Shown one piece after another: positions 15,193-24,061 of a DNA stretch of 36,466 nt. Each line of letters starts with the position of its first letter. Within the stretch, counting starts at the first letter, position 1. Origin of the DNA: JAKORR01 sp964608495 (GTDB taxonomy: Bacteria > Armatimonadota > Zipacnadia > Zipacnadales > FEN-943). Under the pieces are notes generated by a model. It was not told the origin of the DNA and made no database searches. It worked only from the letters and a program-made list of their open reading frames with translations. Where the stretch lies: NCBI GenBank assembly GCA_964608495.1, contig CAZSOQ010000017.1, forward strand, positions 1 to 36,466, read 5' to 3'. The position numbers and the translations under genes were made by a program.

Positions 15193-17661
15193 ATGAGGCG
15201 AAGCCAGAAGAGCAGTCCGTCGCGGTGGGCGGTGCGCGTCCGTTGGGCGGTCTGGGGCCTGAACGCGGCCGCGCTTGTGTTCGCCTGCGGCGCCGGAGGA
15301 TTCGTACTGGGAGCTCTGTCGCGGCTGCAGGCCAACCTGCCCAGCGCCAAGGAGTTGGCGGACTACAGGCCGCGGCTCACCACGGAGCTGTACTCCACCG
15401 AGCTGCAGTCCGACGGCAGCATGAAGCACACGCTGCTGGCGCAGCTGTACCGCGAAAACCGGGAATGGGCCTCGCTGGACGAGATGCCCCTGGCCCTCAT
15501 CCACTCGACCGTCGCCATCGAGGACCGTCCCTTCTTCCGCCATCGGGGTGTGGACCCCAAGGGCATCGTGCGGGCGGCGCTGGCCAACCTGCGCGCGGGG
15601 GAGATCCGCCAGGGCGGCAGCACGATCACCCAGCAGCTCGTCCGCGCCGTGTGGCTGTCGCCCGAGCGGACGATAACGCGGAAGGTCAAGGAAATCCTGC
15701 TCTCCCTCCAGGTCGAGAGGAACTTCACGAAGGACGAGATCCTCGAGATGTACCTCAACGAGGTGTGCTACGGCCACGGGGCCTACGGAGCGAAGGCCGC
15801 CGGGGAGCTGTACTTCGGCAAGGAGCTGCGCGAGCTGGACCTGGCGGAGTGCGCGCTGCTGGCCGGGATCCCGCGGTGGCCAGTGGGCTACTCCCCCTTC
15901 CAGTACCCGGACCGGGGCAAGCAGCGCCGGGCCCAGGTCCTCCACGCGATGGTCGAGTTGGGGTACGCCAAGCCGGCCGAGGCCGCCGAGGCGGCGGAAC
16001 AGCCCCTGATCCCCGAGGGCCGCAAGCCCCGCGAGGTAGGCTTGATGGCCTTCCGGGCCCCCCACTTCACCCACATGGCGGTGCGGCTGCTCTGCGAGCG
16101 CTACGGTGTGGCGCCCATCTACGAGGGCGGCCTCAGGATCTACACGACCCTGGACATGCGCGTGCAGAAGGCAGCCGAGGAGGAGATGACCAAGCACATC
16201 GAGAGCCTGCGCAAGCGAGGCGCCCTGTCCAACAGCCTGAACGGGCAGGGAGCGCTGTGCTGCCTCTCCGCGAGAGAGGGAGACATCGTGGCGATGGTGG
16301 GAGGCGTGGGGCCCTTCGAGAAGGTCCAGTACAATCGCTGTGAGCCGGGTCCTCCCTACTACGGTCGGCAGGCCGGCTCGGCCTTCAAGCCCTACGTGTG
16401 GACGGCGGCCCTCGAGCACGGCTACGGGCCCAGCTCGGTGGTGAGCGGCGAGCCCATCGCCATCCCTACGGGCGGGGGCCGCTACTGGACGCCTCGGGGC
16501 GGCAGCGGGCACTACAGCCTGGCCTCGGGTCTGCAGAACTCGATCAACCGCGTGTCCGTGCGGCTGCTGCTGGCCGTGGGAGCGGAGACGGTCGCGCAGA
16601 AGGCTGCCGTCATGATGGGCGTGCCCAGCAATCGCCTGCGCGCCGTGCCGTCCCTGGCGCTGGGTACCTCCGAGGTCTCGCCCCTCGAGATGGCCACGGG
16701 CTTTGCCTGCTTCGCCAACGGCGGCTACCGCGTGACCCCGCGATTCGTGCGCGGAATCTCCGACTACGAGGGCCGGGTACTGCTGGACATGCCCGTGCAG
16801 CGCACGCGCGTGATCTCGGCCGACGTAGCCAAGTCCATGGTGGACATGATGAAGCGCGTCATCAGCAGCGGCACGGGCACGCGGGCCAGGATACCCGGGC
16901 CCTGCGCGGGCAAGACAGGCACGGCCCAGGACGCGCGGGACGTGTGGTTTGTGGGCTACACTCCGACGCTGTGCGCGGCCATCTGGATCGGCAATGACGA
17001 CCACCGCCCGATCCATGGCGGCGCCTACGGCGGCACGCTCTGCGCTCCCGTCTGGGGCAAGTTCATGAGGCGAGCCATCGAGCTCTACCCCATCCGGGGC
17101 GAGTTCCCCACCGGCGAGGGCGTGAAGGGTCGGGTCAAGTCCATCAGGACCAGCGAGAAGACGAAGGTCGTAACGCTCTGCCGGGCCAGCAATAAGCTCG
17201 CGACCCCCTTCTGCCCGGACACCTACGAGAAGGCCTTCGGCCCGGACGAGTCCCTGCCCGGCAAGTGCACGCTTCACAGCCGAGCCTCCGGCGAGGCGGG
17301 ACCCGGCACCCAGGAGCCGGGCGCCGGCGAGGGCAGCGAGGGCGGCGGCGGTACTCGCAGAGTCACGGTCTGCGTGGACAGCGGACAGCTTGCCACGCCC
17401 TACTGCCCCAACACGGTCGAGAGGACCTTTGGGCCCGGCGGAGGCCCGTCCGGAAGCTGCCCCATCCACGGCGCGGGCCCCAAGCCCTCCGGAGGTGGTA
17501 GCCGGCCGTCGGAGGACTCCCACGGGGGGGCCGCCAAGCCGCCCACGGGCTCCGCACCCAAGCCTGGCTCGGGTGCGGGCACACCCACTCCCGCCACGCC
17601 ACCGCCGCCAGAGCCCGACGTGGCTCCCGAGCCGCCGCCCGCTGACACAGGCCATGACTGA
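15193..17661 (+). CDS. Class A penicillin-binding protein (PBP1A type), bifunctional glycosyltransferase/transpeptidase
   Basis: This 822-residue inner-membrane enzyme polymerises lipid II and crosslinks peptidoglycan. After a short basic N-terminus and one membrane segment (about 20-45), the GT51 domain shows AIEDRPFFRHRG with catalytic Glu110, GGSTITQQLVR and KDEILEMYLNEVCYG. The transpeptidase domain has GSAFKP with Ser396, NSINRVS as the second motif, and AGKTGTAQ with Lys574. The C-terminal 160 residues carry two Cys-rich repeats with identical spacing, Cys663/674/692 and Cys727/738/756 (LATP[FY]CP core), then a Pro/Gly/Ser-rich tail; such repeats are known at the ends of class A PBPs in Gram-positives and relatives. 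The ribosome site GGGAG lies rather far (13 bases) from the ATG. Its stop codon overlaps the PBP2 start by 8 bases. Confidence 0.96.
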   Translation: MRRSQKSSPSRWAVRVRWAVWGLNAAALVFACGAGGFVLGALSRLQANLPSAKELADYRPRLTTELYSTELQSDGSMKHTLLAQLYRENREWASLDEMPLALIHSTVAIEDRPFFRHRGVDPKGIVRAALANLRAGEIRQGGSTITQQLVRAVWLSPERTITRKVKEILLSLQVERNFTKDEILEMYLNEVCYGHGAYGAKAAGELYFGKELRELDLAECALLAGIPRWPVGYSPFQYPDRGKQRRAQVLHAMVELGYAKPAEAAEAAEQPLIPEGRKPREVGLMAFRAPHFTHMAVRLLCERYGVAPIYEGGLRIYTTLDMRVQKAAEEEMTKHIESLRKRGALSNSLNGQGALCCLSAREGDIVAMVGGVGPFEKVQYNRCEPGPPYYGRQAGSAFKPYVWTAALEHGYGPSSVVSGEPIAIPTGGGRYWTPRGGSGHYSLASGLQNSINRVSVRLLLAVGAETVAQKAAVMMGVPSNRLRAVPSLALGTSEVSPLEMATGFACFANGGYRVTPRFVRGISDYEGRVLLDMPVQRTRVISADVAKSMVDMMKRVISSGTGTRARIPGPCAGKTGTAQDARDVWFVGYTPTLCAAIWIGNDDHRPIHGGAYGGTLCAPVWGKFMRRAIELYPIRGEFPTGEGVKGRVKSIRTSEKTKVVTLCRASNKLATPFCPDTYEKAFGPDESLPGKCTLHSRASGEAGPGTQEPGAGEGSEGGGGTRRVTVCVDSGQLATPYCPNTVERTFGPGGGPSGSCPIHGAGPKPSGGGSRPSEDSHGGAAKPPTGSAPKPGSGAGTPTPATPPPPEPDVAPEPPPADTGHD

Positions 17662-19582
17662 TGGTAGCCGACGCATCCGCATCGTCCAGGCCGCTCTGGC
17701 GCTGTCACTCGCCGTGTTCGTCGGCCGGTTGTGGGAGCTACAGCTCACCAAGTGGTCCGTCTACGCGCGTGAGGCCGCCGGCAACCGCACCCAGGTCATC
17801 CGCACCGAGCCGGCCCGGGGCCCCATCTTCGACCGCAACGGCGTGGTTCTGGCCGAGAATCGCGCGAGCTGGCAGATAGGCGTTGACCCCGCCGCCTTTC
17901 CCAAGGATGACTACGAGGCCGATCGCTGCCTGCTCAGGCTTGCCAGCATCCTGGGCGTGAATGTCCCCGACGTCCGCCAGGCCGTGTCGGAAGCGCTCGC
18001 GGCCTCGGCCGCCCAGCCCGTGCCTCTCGCGGACCTCAAAGAGGCGCAGGAGCTCCAGCTTCCCGTCGTGGCCCGGGTTGAGGAGCAGCAGCCCGACCTG
18101 CCCGGGATCGTCGTCCTGCAGACCAGGAGGCGGTTCTACCCCCAGGGCAAGCTCGCCGCCCACTTGCTCGGCTACGCGCGGTCCATCACCGCCGAGCAGT
18201 ACAAGGACCTGCGCGACCTGACCGTCCCCACACGCGCCACCGGGGCTGAGGAAGCGCTGGGGGCGGCCGATGCCCTCTACTCGCGCTGCTCCGTGACCGG
18301 CCAGGCCGGCGTGGAGTTGCTCTGCGAGATGGACCGCTCCACCGCCCCACCCACCCCCATCCTGACGGGCGTGCCGGGCCGCACGGTCGTCGAGGTGGAC
18401 GTGCACGTCCAGCCCGTGCGCGTCGTCTCCTTCCGCCAGTCCATACCCGGGGCTTCCGTCTACCTCACGCTGGACGCCCGGGTCCAGCAGGCGGCCGAGA
18501 CGGCGCTGGCCAACGTGCTCAAGGAGAGGGGGCGGTCGGGGGCGGTGGTGGTGCTGGATGTGAACACGGGAGAGGTCGTGGCGATGTGCAGCCGCCCGAG
18601 CTTCGACCCCAACAAGTGGGTGTCGGGCTTCAAGCCCGAGGAGTGGACGGCGCTGGAAACGGACCCGCGCACGCCGCTGCTCAACACCGCCGTGGCGGGA
18701 GCATATCCCCCGGGCTCGATCTTCAAGATGATCTCGGCGCTGGCTGCGCTCGAGAGCGTCCAGCTCAACACCGACGTTCACTTCGCCTGCGGTGGGCGCA
18801 TAAGCGTGGGCCGGCCCCCTACCATCTACCGCTGCTGGCTGCCCTCGGGGCACGGCTACGTGGGCTTCTGGCGCGGCGTGGCCGAGTCCTGTGACGTCTA
18901 CTTCTACGAGCTGGTCCGCAAGGCCAGGCTCTCGCCCGAGGCCCTGGCCTACTGGGCGCGTCAGTTCGGCCTGGGCCGCACCACCGAGTCCGGCCTGGCC
19001 GGCGAGGCCGAGGGAATGGTGGCGACGCCCGACTGGAAGCTCACGCTGCTCCACGAGCGATGGCGGCTCGGCGACACGCTCAACATGGTCATCGGGCAAG
19101 GCTATCTCACGGCCACGCCCCTCCAGATGGCCGTCGCCACCGCCGCGGTGGCCAACGGGGGCCAGGTCTACCGCCCGCTCCTCGTCCGCAAGATCCACTG
19201 GCCCCAGTGGATGGGCCGACCGCCGCGGACTGTCGAGCCCCAGCTCGTGCGGAACGTCGGCGCCCAGACGGAGAACATCGAGAAGGTACGCCGGGGCATG
19301 AGACTTGCCGTGACCTCCCCAAAGGGCACGGCTCACAGCCTGGCCAGCCTGCCCCTTTCCTGCGCCGGGAAAACCGGGTCGGCTCAGCACCGTCCGGACC
19401 GGCCGACCCACGCCTGGTTCGTGTGCTTCGCCCCCTACGAGAAGCCCAGGTACGCCGTCGCCGTATTCGTGGACAGCGGTGGACACGGCAGCACCACCGC
19501 CGTGCCCATCGCGCGGAAGGTGCTGACAGCCCTCTTCGGAATACAGGATAGGCCTGCAGCCGCCGCCAGGGAGTCCGACTGA
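17654..19582 (+). CDS. mrdA: Penicillin-binding protein 2 (class B, elongation transpeptidase)
   Basis: The 642-residue protein has a single N-terminal membrane segment (about residues 9-27), the PBP dimer domain opening RGPIFDRNGVVLAEN, and a transpeptidase domain with PPGSIFKM (Ser355, Lys358), ESCDVYFYE (Ser412-Cys-Asp414, the SxD variant usual in PBP2) and AGKTGSAQ with Lys573. The ending HAWFVCFAPYEKPRYAVAVFVDSGGHG matches PBP2 rather than FtsI. It crosslinks side-wall peptidoglycan in partnership with RodA, which is not in the window. I chose the ATG at 17654, overlapping the PBP1A stop, because the membrane anchor follows directly; the longer in-frame start at 17390 lies inside PBP1A and reads as low-complexity Pro/Arg. 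Second gene of the operon. Confidence 0.95.
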   Translation: MTDGSRRIRIVQAALALSLAVFVGRLWELQLTKWSVYAREAAGNRTQVIRTEPARGPIFDRNGVVLAENRASWQIGVDPAAFPKDDYEADRCLLRLASILGVNVPDVRQAVSEALAASAAQPVPLADLKEAQELQLPVVARVEEQQPDLPGIVVLQTRRRFYPQGKLAAHLLGYARSITAEQYKDLRDLTVPTRATGAEEALGAADALYSRCSVTGQAGVELLCEMDRSTAPPTPILTGVPGRTVVEVDVHVQPVRVVSFRQSIPGASVYLTLDARVQQAAETALANVLKERGRSGAVVVLDVNTGEVVAMCSRPSFDPNKWVSGFKPEEWTALETDPRTPLLNTAVAGAYPPGSIFKMISALAALESVQLNTDVHFACGGRISVGRPPTIYRCWLPSGHGYVGFWRGVAESCDVYFYELVRKARLSPEALAYWARQFGLGRTTESGLAGEAEGMVATPDWKLTLLHERWRLGDTLNMVIGQGYLTATPLQMAVATAAVANGGQVYRPLLVRKIHWPQWMGRPPRTVEPQLVRNVGAQTENIEKVRRGMRLAVTSPKGTAHSLASLPLSCAGKTGSAQHRPDRPTHAWFVCFAPYEKPRYAVAVFVDSGGHGSTTAVPIARKVLTALFGIQDRPAAAARESD

Positions 19583-19635
19583 CGGGTCCCTGTCACGAGC
19601 CCGGTTCCTGCCGCGCGGCTGTCGGGGGTGACTCA

Positions 19636-21036
19636 ATGCGAACGCTGCTTGAGGAGCTCGTCCGGCGGGCCGGGCAACGCGGAGCCAGCTTCGCCGACGT
19701 ACGAGCCGGCCAGTCCGCCAGCACCTCGGTGACCGCGGAGGACGGGCGCATCCGCGACCTGTCAGCCAGTGAGCACAGGGGCGCCGGGATACGCGTGCTC
19801 GTCAGGGGCGCGTGGGGTTTCGCCTGCGCCGGCTCCCACGATCCGGCGGAGCTGCGCCGGTGCCTGGACGACGCCCTGGCCATGGCCGAGTCGGCCTCGG
19901 CCAGGATCGCCGAGCCGGCGAAGGTCGCCGAGGTCGAGCCCGTCGAGGCCACCAGTCGCCTCCCCTTCCGCGTGGATCCCGCCTCCGTGTCTCTCTCCGA
20001 GCGCGTCAGGAAAGTCGCGGACTTTGAGGAGAGGATGCGCAAGCATCACGCCACGATCGTCAACACCCGCGTGAGCTACTACGACGCCTCGGGGACAGTG
20101 GAGCTGGTCAACAGCTACGGCAGCTACGTGAAGTGGGACAACCTCAACTGCGGGATCATGCTCATGGCCACGGCGGCCGACGACAGCACCCGCCAGATGT
20201 CCTACGACGGGCACGCTCTGCCCGCCGGCTGGGAGGTGGTGGACGACCTCGACCTGGATGAGGTGGCCGGAGGCACCGCCCAGCGCGCCGTGGACCTGCT
20301 CTCCGCCGAGGAGCCTCGGGCCGGGACCATGATGGTGATCCTCGACCCGGACATCACCGGCCTCATCACCCATGAGGCCTTCGGGCACAACTGCGAGGCG
20401 GACCTGGTCTGGGCGGGCGAGTCCATCGTGGCAGGGAAGGAAGGCCAACGCCTCGCCGCCGAAATCGTGACGGTGGTGGACGACCCCACGCTGGCCAACC
20501 ACAACGGCAGCTATGACTACGACGACGAGGGCGTCCCCGCCACCAGGCGGGAGCTGCTCAGTCGGGGCGTCCTGACCCAGTACCTGCATTCCCTCGAGAC
20601 CGCGGCCCACTTCTCGTCCCAGCCCAACGGGGCGGCCCGCGCGGCCAGCTACGACGACCTGCCCGTGCCGCGCATGTCCAACACCTTCATCGAGGCGGGC
20701 GACACCGACCTCGAGGACCTGGTGGCGCAGGTGGACAAGGGCGTGCTCGTCAGCAGGTCCCACGGCGGCTACGTGGACACGACCCGCGGCCACTTTAGCT
20801 TCTCCGTGGAGACGGGCTACCAGGTCGAGAAGGGCAAGCTCGGCCGCCAGTTCCGCAACTGCACGCTGACCGGCTACACCCTCGAGACGCTGGCGGGCGT
20901 GCTGGGCCTGTCGCGGCAGTTCAAGCTTCTGGACCGAGGGATGTGCGGCAAGAGGGGGCAGATGGTGCGGACCTCCATCGGCGGTCCCTACGCGCTGGTC
21001 CAGCAGGTCACGCTGGGCGGGTCGCGCACCGACTAG
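19636..21036 (+). CDS. tldD: TldD metalloprotease subunit
   Basis: TldD and TldE form a zinc protease heterodimer that degrades unfolded peptides and, in some bacteria, trims leader peptides of modified peptides or antitoxins. The 466-residue protein carries the zinc site THEAFGHNCEAD with His246, Glu247 and His251, preceded by MMVILDPDITGLI and followed by DDEGVPATRRELLSRGVLTQYLHS, all standard for TldD. The C-terminus contains GGYVDTTRGHFSF and the Cys-containing LLDRGMCGKRGQ block. Cytoplasmic. It starts 53 bases after PBP2 with a GGGGGTGA ribosome site and is followed 11 bases later by tldE, so the pair and both PBPs look like one operon. Confidence 0.96.
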   Translation: MRTLLEELVRRAGQRGASFADVRAGQSASTSVTAEDGRIRDLSASEHRGAGIRVLVRGAWGFACAGSHDPAELRRCLDDALAMAESASARIAEPAKVAEVEPVEATSRLPFRVDPASVSLSERVRKVADFEERMRKHHATIVNTRVSYYDASGTVELVNSYGSYVKWDNLNCGIMLMATAADDSTRQMSYDGHALPAGWEVVDDLDLDEVAGGTAQRAVDLLSAEEPRAGTMMVILDPDITGLITHEAFGHNCEADLVWAGESIVAGKEGQRLAAEIVTVVDDPTLANHNGSYDYDDEGVPATRRELLSRGVLTQYLHSLETAAHFSSQPNGAARAASYDDLPVPRMSNTFIEAGDTDLEDLVAQVDKGVLVSRSHGGYVDTTRGHFSFSVETGYQVEKGKLGRQFRNCTLTGYTLETLAGVLGLSRQFKLLDRGMCGKRGQMVRTSIGGPYALVQQVTLGGSRTD

Positions 21037-21047
21037 GAGGGCCGGGA

Positions 21048-22391
21048 ATGACCGATGAACAGACGGTCCTTGATGCAGCTCAAGCCGCAGTGAAGGCCGC
21101 CCAGTCCGCGGGAGCCGAGTGGGCCGACGCCGTGGGGGTCACCAGCCGTTCCCTGTCGGTGTCGGCCGAGCGCAACACCATCCGCGAGTCCGAGGTCACC
21201 TACTACCGCGGCGTGGGTGTGCGCGCCTACGTGCGTGGCGGCATGGGCCTGGCCCGGACCGCCAGCCTGGACCCCGAGGCCGCCGCGCGTGTGGGCCGCC
21301 AGGCCGCCGAGCTCGCCCGTTCCGCCAGCCCTGACCCCGACTTCCGATGCCTCCCCGAACCCACGCCCATCCCTCCCAGCACGGCGGTCTTCGACGACGA
21401 GGTGGCCGGCCTTCCCGCCGAGCGGCTCGTCGAGTGGTGCGTCCAGATCATCGAGCGAGGTCGGGACCGCGCCGACCAGGCCTTCGTCGGCGGCGGCGCG
21501 CACGTCGGGTCCGGCGTCTCCGCCATCGCCACCAGCACCGGGATCCTGGCCTCCGAGCGCCTCACGGGCGTGGGCATCTACGCCTACGCCAACGTCTGGG
21601 ACGGCGAGCAGGCCGCCGGCTTCGGCGACGGCACCGGCGCCAGTCGGCTCTCGGACCTGCGCTGGGATGACCTGCCCGAGCGCGTCGTCGCCCGGGCTGC
21701 CAGCCTCATCCACGATGACCACGTCGAGACGGGCCGGCGTGACGTCGTGCTGGACTACAAGCCCGCCTACCAGTGGCTGCGGTCGGTGCTCGGCTGCGCC
21801 GACGCCGAGAGCGTCCAGCGCAAGAGGTCCTTCATGATGGGCAAGGAGGGCGAGCAGATCGCCGCCTCCGTCCTGACGATCGTCGAGGACCCCTTCATCG
21901 TGGGCGGCCAGGCCTCGTCAGCCTACGACGGCGAGGGCGTGCCCAGGCAGCGGCGCAAGCTCCTCGACGCCGGCCTCCTCACCACTTACCTGCACAACTC
22001 TTACACGGCCAACAAGGCCGGCGTGCCCTACACTGGTCACGCCTCCCGCGGCGGCTACAGCGCCCACGTGGGCCTGGGGATGAGCAACCTGCTGGTCGAG
22101 CCCGGCCACAAGCCCCTGGCCGACCTCATACGCGACGTCGAGGACGGCATCTTCATCGTGTCCGGCTCGCCCATGCCGGACCGGACCACCGGGCAGGTGT
22201 CCAGCACCGTGGACGGCGGGTTCGTGATCAGGAACGGCGAGATCCTCCACCCCGTGAAGGGCGCCATGCTGGCCGGCGACATCTTCGAGTTCCTCGCCAG
22301 CGTGGACGCCGTCTCCTCGGACTACGAGCAGGAGCCGGGCCGCATCATGCCGGCCGTGCGTCTGCGCGGCGTGATGGTCAGCGCCCAGTAG
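21048..22391 (+). CDS. tldE: TldE/PmbA, partner subunit of TldD
   Basis: The 447-residue protein is homologous to TldD but has no HExxxH zinc motif, as expected for the non-catalytic TldE/PmbA subunit. Family marks are RNTIRESEVTYYRGVGVRAYV near the N-terminus, VVLDYKPAYQWLRSVLG in the position of the TldD metal region, DGEGVPRQRRKLLDAGLLTTYLHN, and the C-terminal GSPMPDRTTGQVSSTVDGGFVIRNGE split around the substrate channel. I chose the ATG at 21048 because AGGAGG lies 7 bases upstream, 11 bases after the tldD stop; the longer frame from 20943 lies inside tldD. Fourth gene of the operon and apparently its last. Confidence 0.95.
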   Translation: MTDEQTVLDAAQAAVKAAQSAGAEWADAVGVTSRSLSVSAERNTIRESEVTYYRGVGVRAYVRGGMGLARTASLDPEAAARVGRQAAELARSASPDPDFRCLPEPTPIPPSTAVFDDEVAGLPAERLVEWCVQIIERGRDRADQAFVGGGAHVGSGVSAIATSTGILASERLTGVGIYAYANVWDGEQAAGFGDGTGASRLSDLRWDDLPERVVARAASLIHDDHVETGRRDVVLDYKPAYQWLRSVLGCADAESVQRKRSFMMGKEGEQIAASVLTIVEDPFIVGGQASSAYDGEGVPRQRRKLLDAGLLTTYLHNSYTANKAGVPYTGHASRGGYSAHVGLGMSNLLVEPGHKPLADLIRDVEDGIFIVSGSPMPDRTTGQVSSTVDGGFVIRNGEILHPVKGAMLAGDIFEFLASVDAVSSDYEQEPGRIMPAVRLRGVMVSAQ

Positions 22392-22455
22392 GCCCACAGG
22401 TGTGAGGAAGTGGGGCCGCGGGCCGAGGGGAGATCCAAGGAGGGAAGCTGACCGC

Positions 22456-22472
22456 GCCGGGGCGATCCCGGC
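22456..22472. terminator. Possible terminator hairpin after tldE
   Basis: GCCGGG (22456-22461) and CCCGGC (22467-22472) form a 6-base-pair stem with a 5-base loop in the gap between tldE and the convergent small membrane-protein gene. There is no T tract on either strand, so termination here would be weak or factor-dependent. Confidence 0.3.
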
Positions 22473-22498
22473 CTGCGGGGGGCGCCTGGACGCTAGCC

Positions 22499-22825
22499 TC
22501 AGCCCCGGCTGGCGTCAGCCGCCTCGGCCGGTTCGTCCTGACCGAGCTTCCAGGTGCCGTTGACCGTCCGGGTCGCCCAGAGGATCATCACCGGCACGAC
22601 CAGGCCCCACCCGGCCATCAGCCACCCGCGGATGGGCTGAGGCGCTACCAGGGTGAGGCCCGGGTAGACGGCAAAGGCGCCAGTCATTACGGTCACGGCC
22701 GTGATCACGGCAGAGCGCTCTCGCTGGCCTGCCGCTGCCCGGTACGAAGCGACCGTGCCCACGACGCCGCCCGCCGGACCGGCGGCCAGGACAAGAGCCA
22801 GGACAATCCAGCCAAGCGTGGTCAT
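22499..22825 (-). CDS. Small integral membrane protein, 108 residues, unknown function
   Basis: The protein starts MTTLGWIVLALVLAAGPAGG and has three hydrophobic stretches, about residues 4-27, 39-59 and 66-85, with a short polar, acidic C-terminal tail (QDEPAEAADASRG). I do not recognise the family. The hydrophobic pattern is continuous and the frame matches the local codon bias, so it is very likely real. AAGG lies 4 bases before the ATG. It stands alone, convergent to tldE and divergent from the FkbM methyltransferase; nothing around it indicates a role. Confidence 0.7.
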   Translation of the reverse strand: MTTLGWIVLALVLAAGPAGGVVGTVASYRAAAGQRERSAVITAVTVMTGAFAVYPGLTLVAPQPIRGWLMAGWGLVVPVMILWATRTVNGTWKLGQDEPAEAADASRG

Positions 22826-22981
22826 CGAACCTTCGCCGCCTGGGCACTTTGGTGCGCCCGCGGGGCGACGGGAATATGGGCCGCCTGACGCTCTGACGCT
22901 CGATGTTGGGCATAATGGCGATCTATACGGGATAGGATGTGTGCGAACACCCGGGCCCCCTGAAGCGGAGGACAGTCACCT

Positions 22982-23884
22982 ATGGCCGGGAAAGCCTTCC
23001 GCCGCCTGCGTGTCCTGAGACGCAGCAGGCGGATGCCGTGGTTCACGTGGCGATCGGCCCTGCCCTACGTGGTGCCGTCCTGGGTGCGGCGCCTGCTGGG
23101 CCCTCGTCTCGTCAGGTCGTGGCAAGAGGACGGGCTGGTGCTGGTTCGCTTGAGCAGTGGCGAGGTCCTGGCGACGCCGCCGGGCTGTCCCGACCCGGTG
23201 CTGGCGGCCTTCTCGCAGCACGAGTTCGCCTACTACATTGACCTCTTCGAGGCGCGCAACGCCATCACCCCCGGCAACGTGGTGATAGACGCCGGCGCCG
23301 GCTTCGGCACCTTCACGCTGCTGGCCAGCAGGCTCGTGGGGCCCTCGGGGCGGGTGGTGGCGGTGGAGCCCGTGCCCGACAGCCTCGCGGCCCTCGAGCG
23401 GACCGTGAAGGCCAACGGCCTGGACAACGTCACCGTCGTGCCGGATGCCCTGGCGGCGCAGGAGGGGAGCATCACGATCCACATGGCGTCCGGGGCCTAC
23501 TCCGGCGCGTCGGCCTGTGACGGCGTGGCTCCTCATGGCGAGACGGTGCGCGCCTACCAGGTCAGGGCGACGACCCTGGACGCGCTGGTCACGGACCTGG
23601 GGCTGCCGAAGGTGGATTTCATCAAGATGAACCTAGAGGGCATGGAGGAGGCCGCGCTGCGCGGCGGCGCGGAGACGCTGCGCCGGCACGCCCCGCTGCT
23701 GGCCCTCTCCGCCGCCCATCTGCCCGAGGACCGAGACCGCCTTCCCTCGGTCCTTCGCGAGCTTCAGCCGTCCTATGTGACGGTCCTGTCCACGGCCGGA
23801 GGCGCCAGCCGGGAGCACCCCGTGCTGCTGGCAGCTCCCAACGGCGAGTGGTGTGAGGGCGGGTCCCCCTTCGCCGACCGGTGA
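22982..23884 (+). CDS. FkbM family SAM-dependent methyltransferase
   Basis: The 300-residue protein has the class I methyltransferase motif I VIDAGAGFGTFTLLAS near residue 100, the acidic loop VVAVEPVPDS, and the FkbM block LPKVDFIKMNLEGMEEAALRGG with TTLDALV before it. FkbM enzymes methylate hydroxyls of sugars, polyketides or lipids; the substrate here is unknown. The first 80 residues are basic and Trp/Arg-rich but contain no clear signal or membrane segment. GGAGG lies 10 bases before the ATG. It stands alone, with a 157-base divergent gap towards the small membrane protein that holds a tandem 8-base repeat CTGACGCT (about 22885-22900) and an imperfect -10, CATAAT, at 22911. No glycan-assembly genes are adjacent. 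Confidence 0.9.
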   Translation: MAGKAFRRLRVLRRSRRMPWFTWRSALPYVVPSWVRRLLGPRLVRSWQEDGLVLVRLSSGEVLATPPGCPDPVLAAFSQHEFAYYIDLFEARNAITPGNVVIDAGAGFGTFTLLASRLVGPSGRVVAVEPVPDSLAALERTVKANGLDNVTVVPDALAAQEGSITIHMASGAYSGASACDGVAPHGETVRAYQVRATTLDALVTDLGLPKVDFIKMNLEGMEEAALRGGAETLRRHAPLLALSAAHLPEDRDRLPSVLRELQPSYVTVLSTAGGASREHPVLLAAPNGEWCEGGSPFADR

Positions 23885-24020
23885 ACGGGGCCGCCCGAAC
23901 GGTCGTGCGCCGCGCGCAAGGAGGGCGGAGAACTCCCTGCTCCTGCGGTGAGTCCTTTCCCCTGAAGGCACCGGCGTCGAAGCGAGTACCGGAAGCCCTG
24001 GTGCGCTGGCCGAAAAGGTG

Positions 24021-24026
24021 TAGAAT
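24021..24026 (+). promoter_or_regulatory. Possible -10 element before the PCMT-lipoprotein operon
   Basis: TAGAAT (five of six to TATAAT) lies 35 bases before the ATG at 24062, a sensible distance. No clear -35 hexamer stands 16-18 bases upstream, so confidence is limited. Confidence 0.35.
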
Positions 24027-24061
24027 GGCTTGGGCATAGCTTGCTGAGGAGGCCTGGAGGG

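Noticed and set aside
17390..17653. Upstream start for PBP2 inside PBP1A
   Set aside because: The extra 88 residues are Pro/Arg/Ser-rich shadow sequence of the PBP1A tail; the membrane anchor begins just after the ATG at 17654.
14986..17751. Long leftward open frame of 921 codons
   Set aside because: It lies opposite PBP1A, which has all class A motifs. The antisense product is Gly/Arg/His-rich without domain features.
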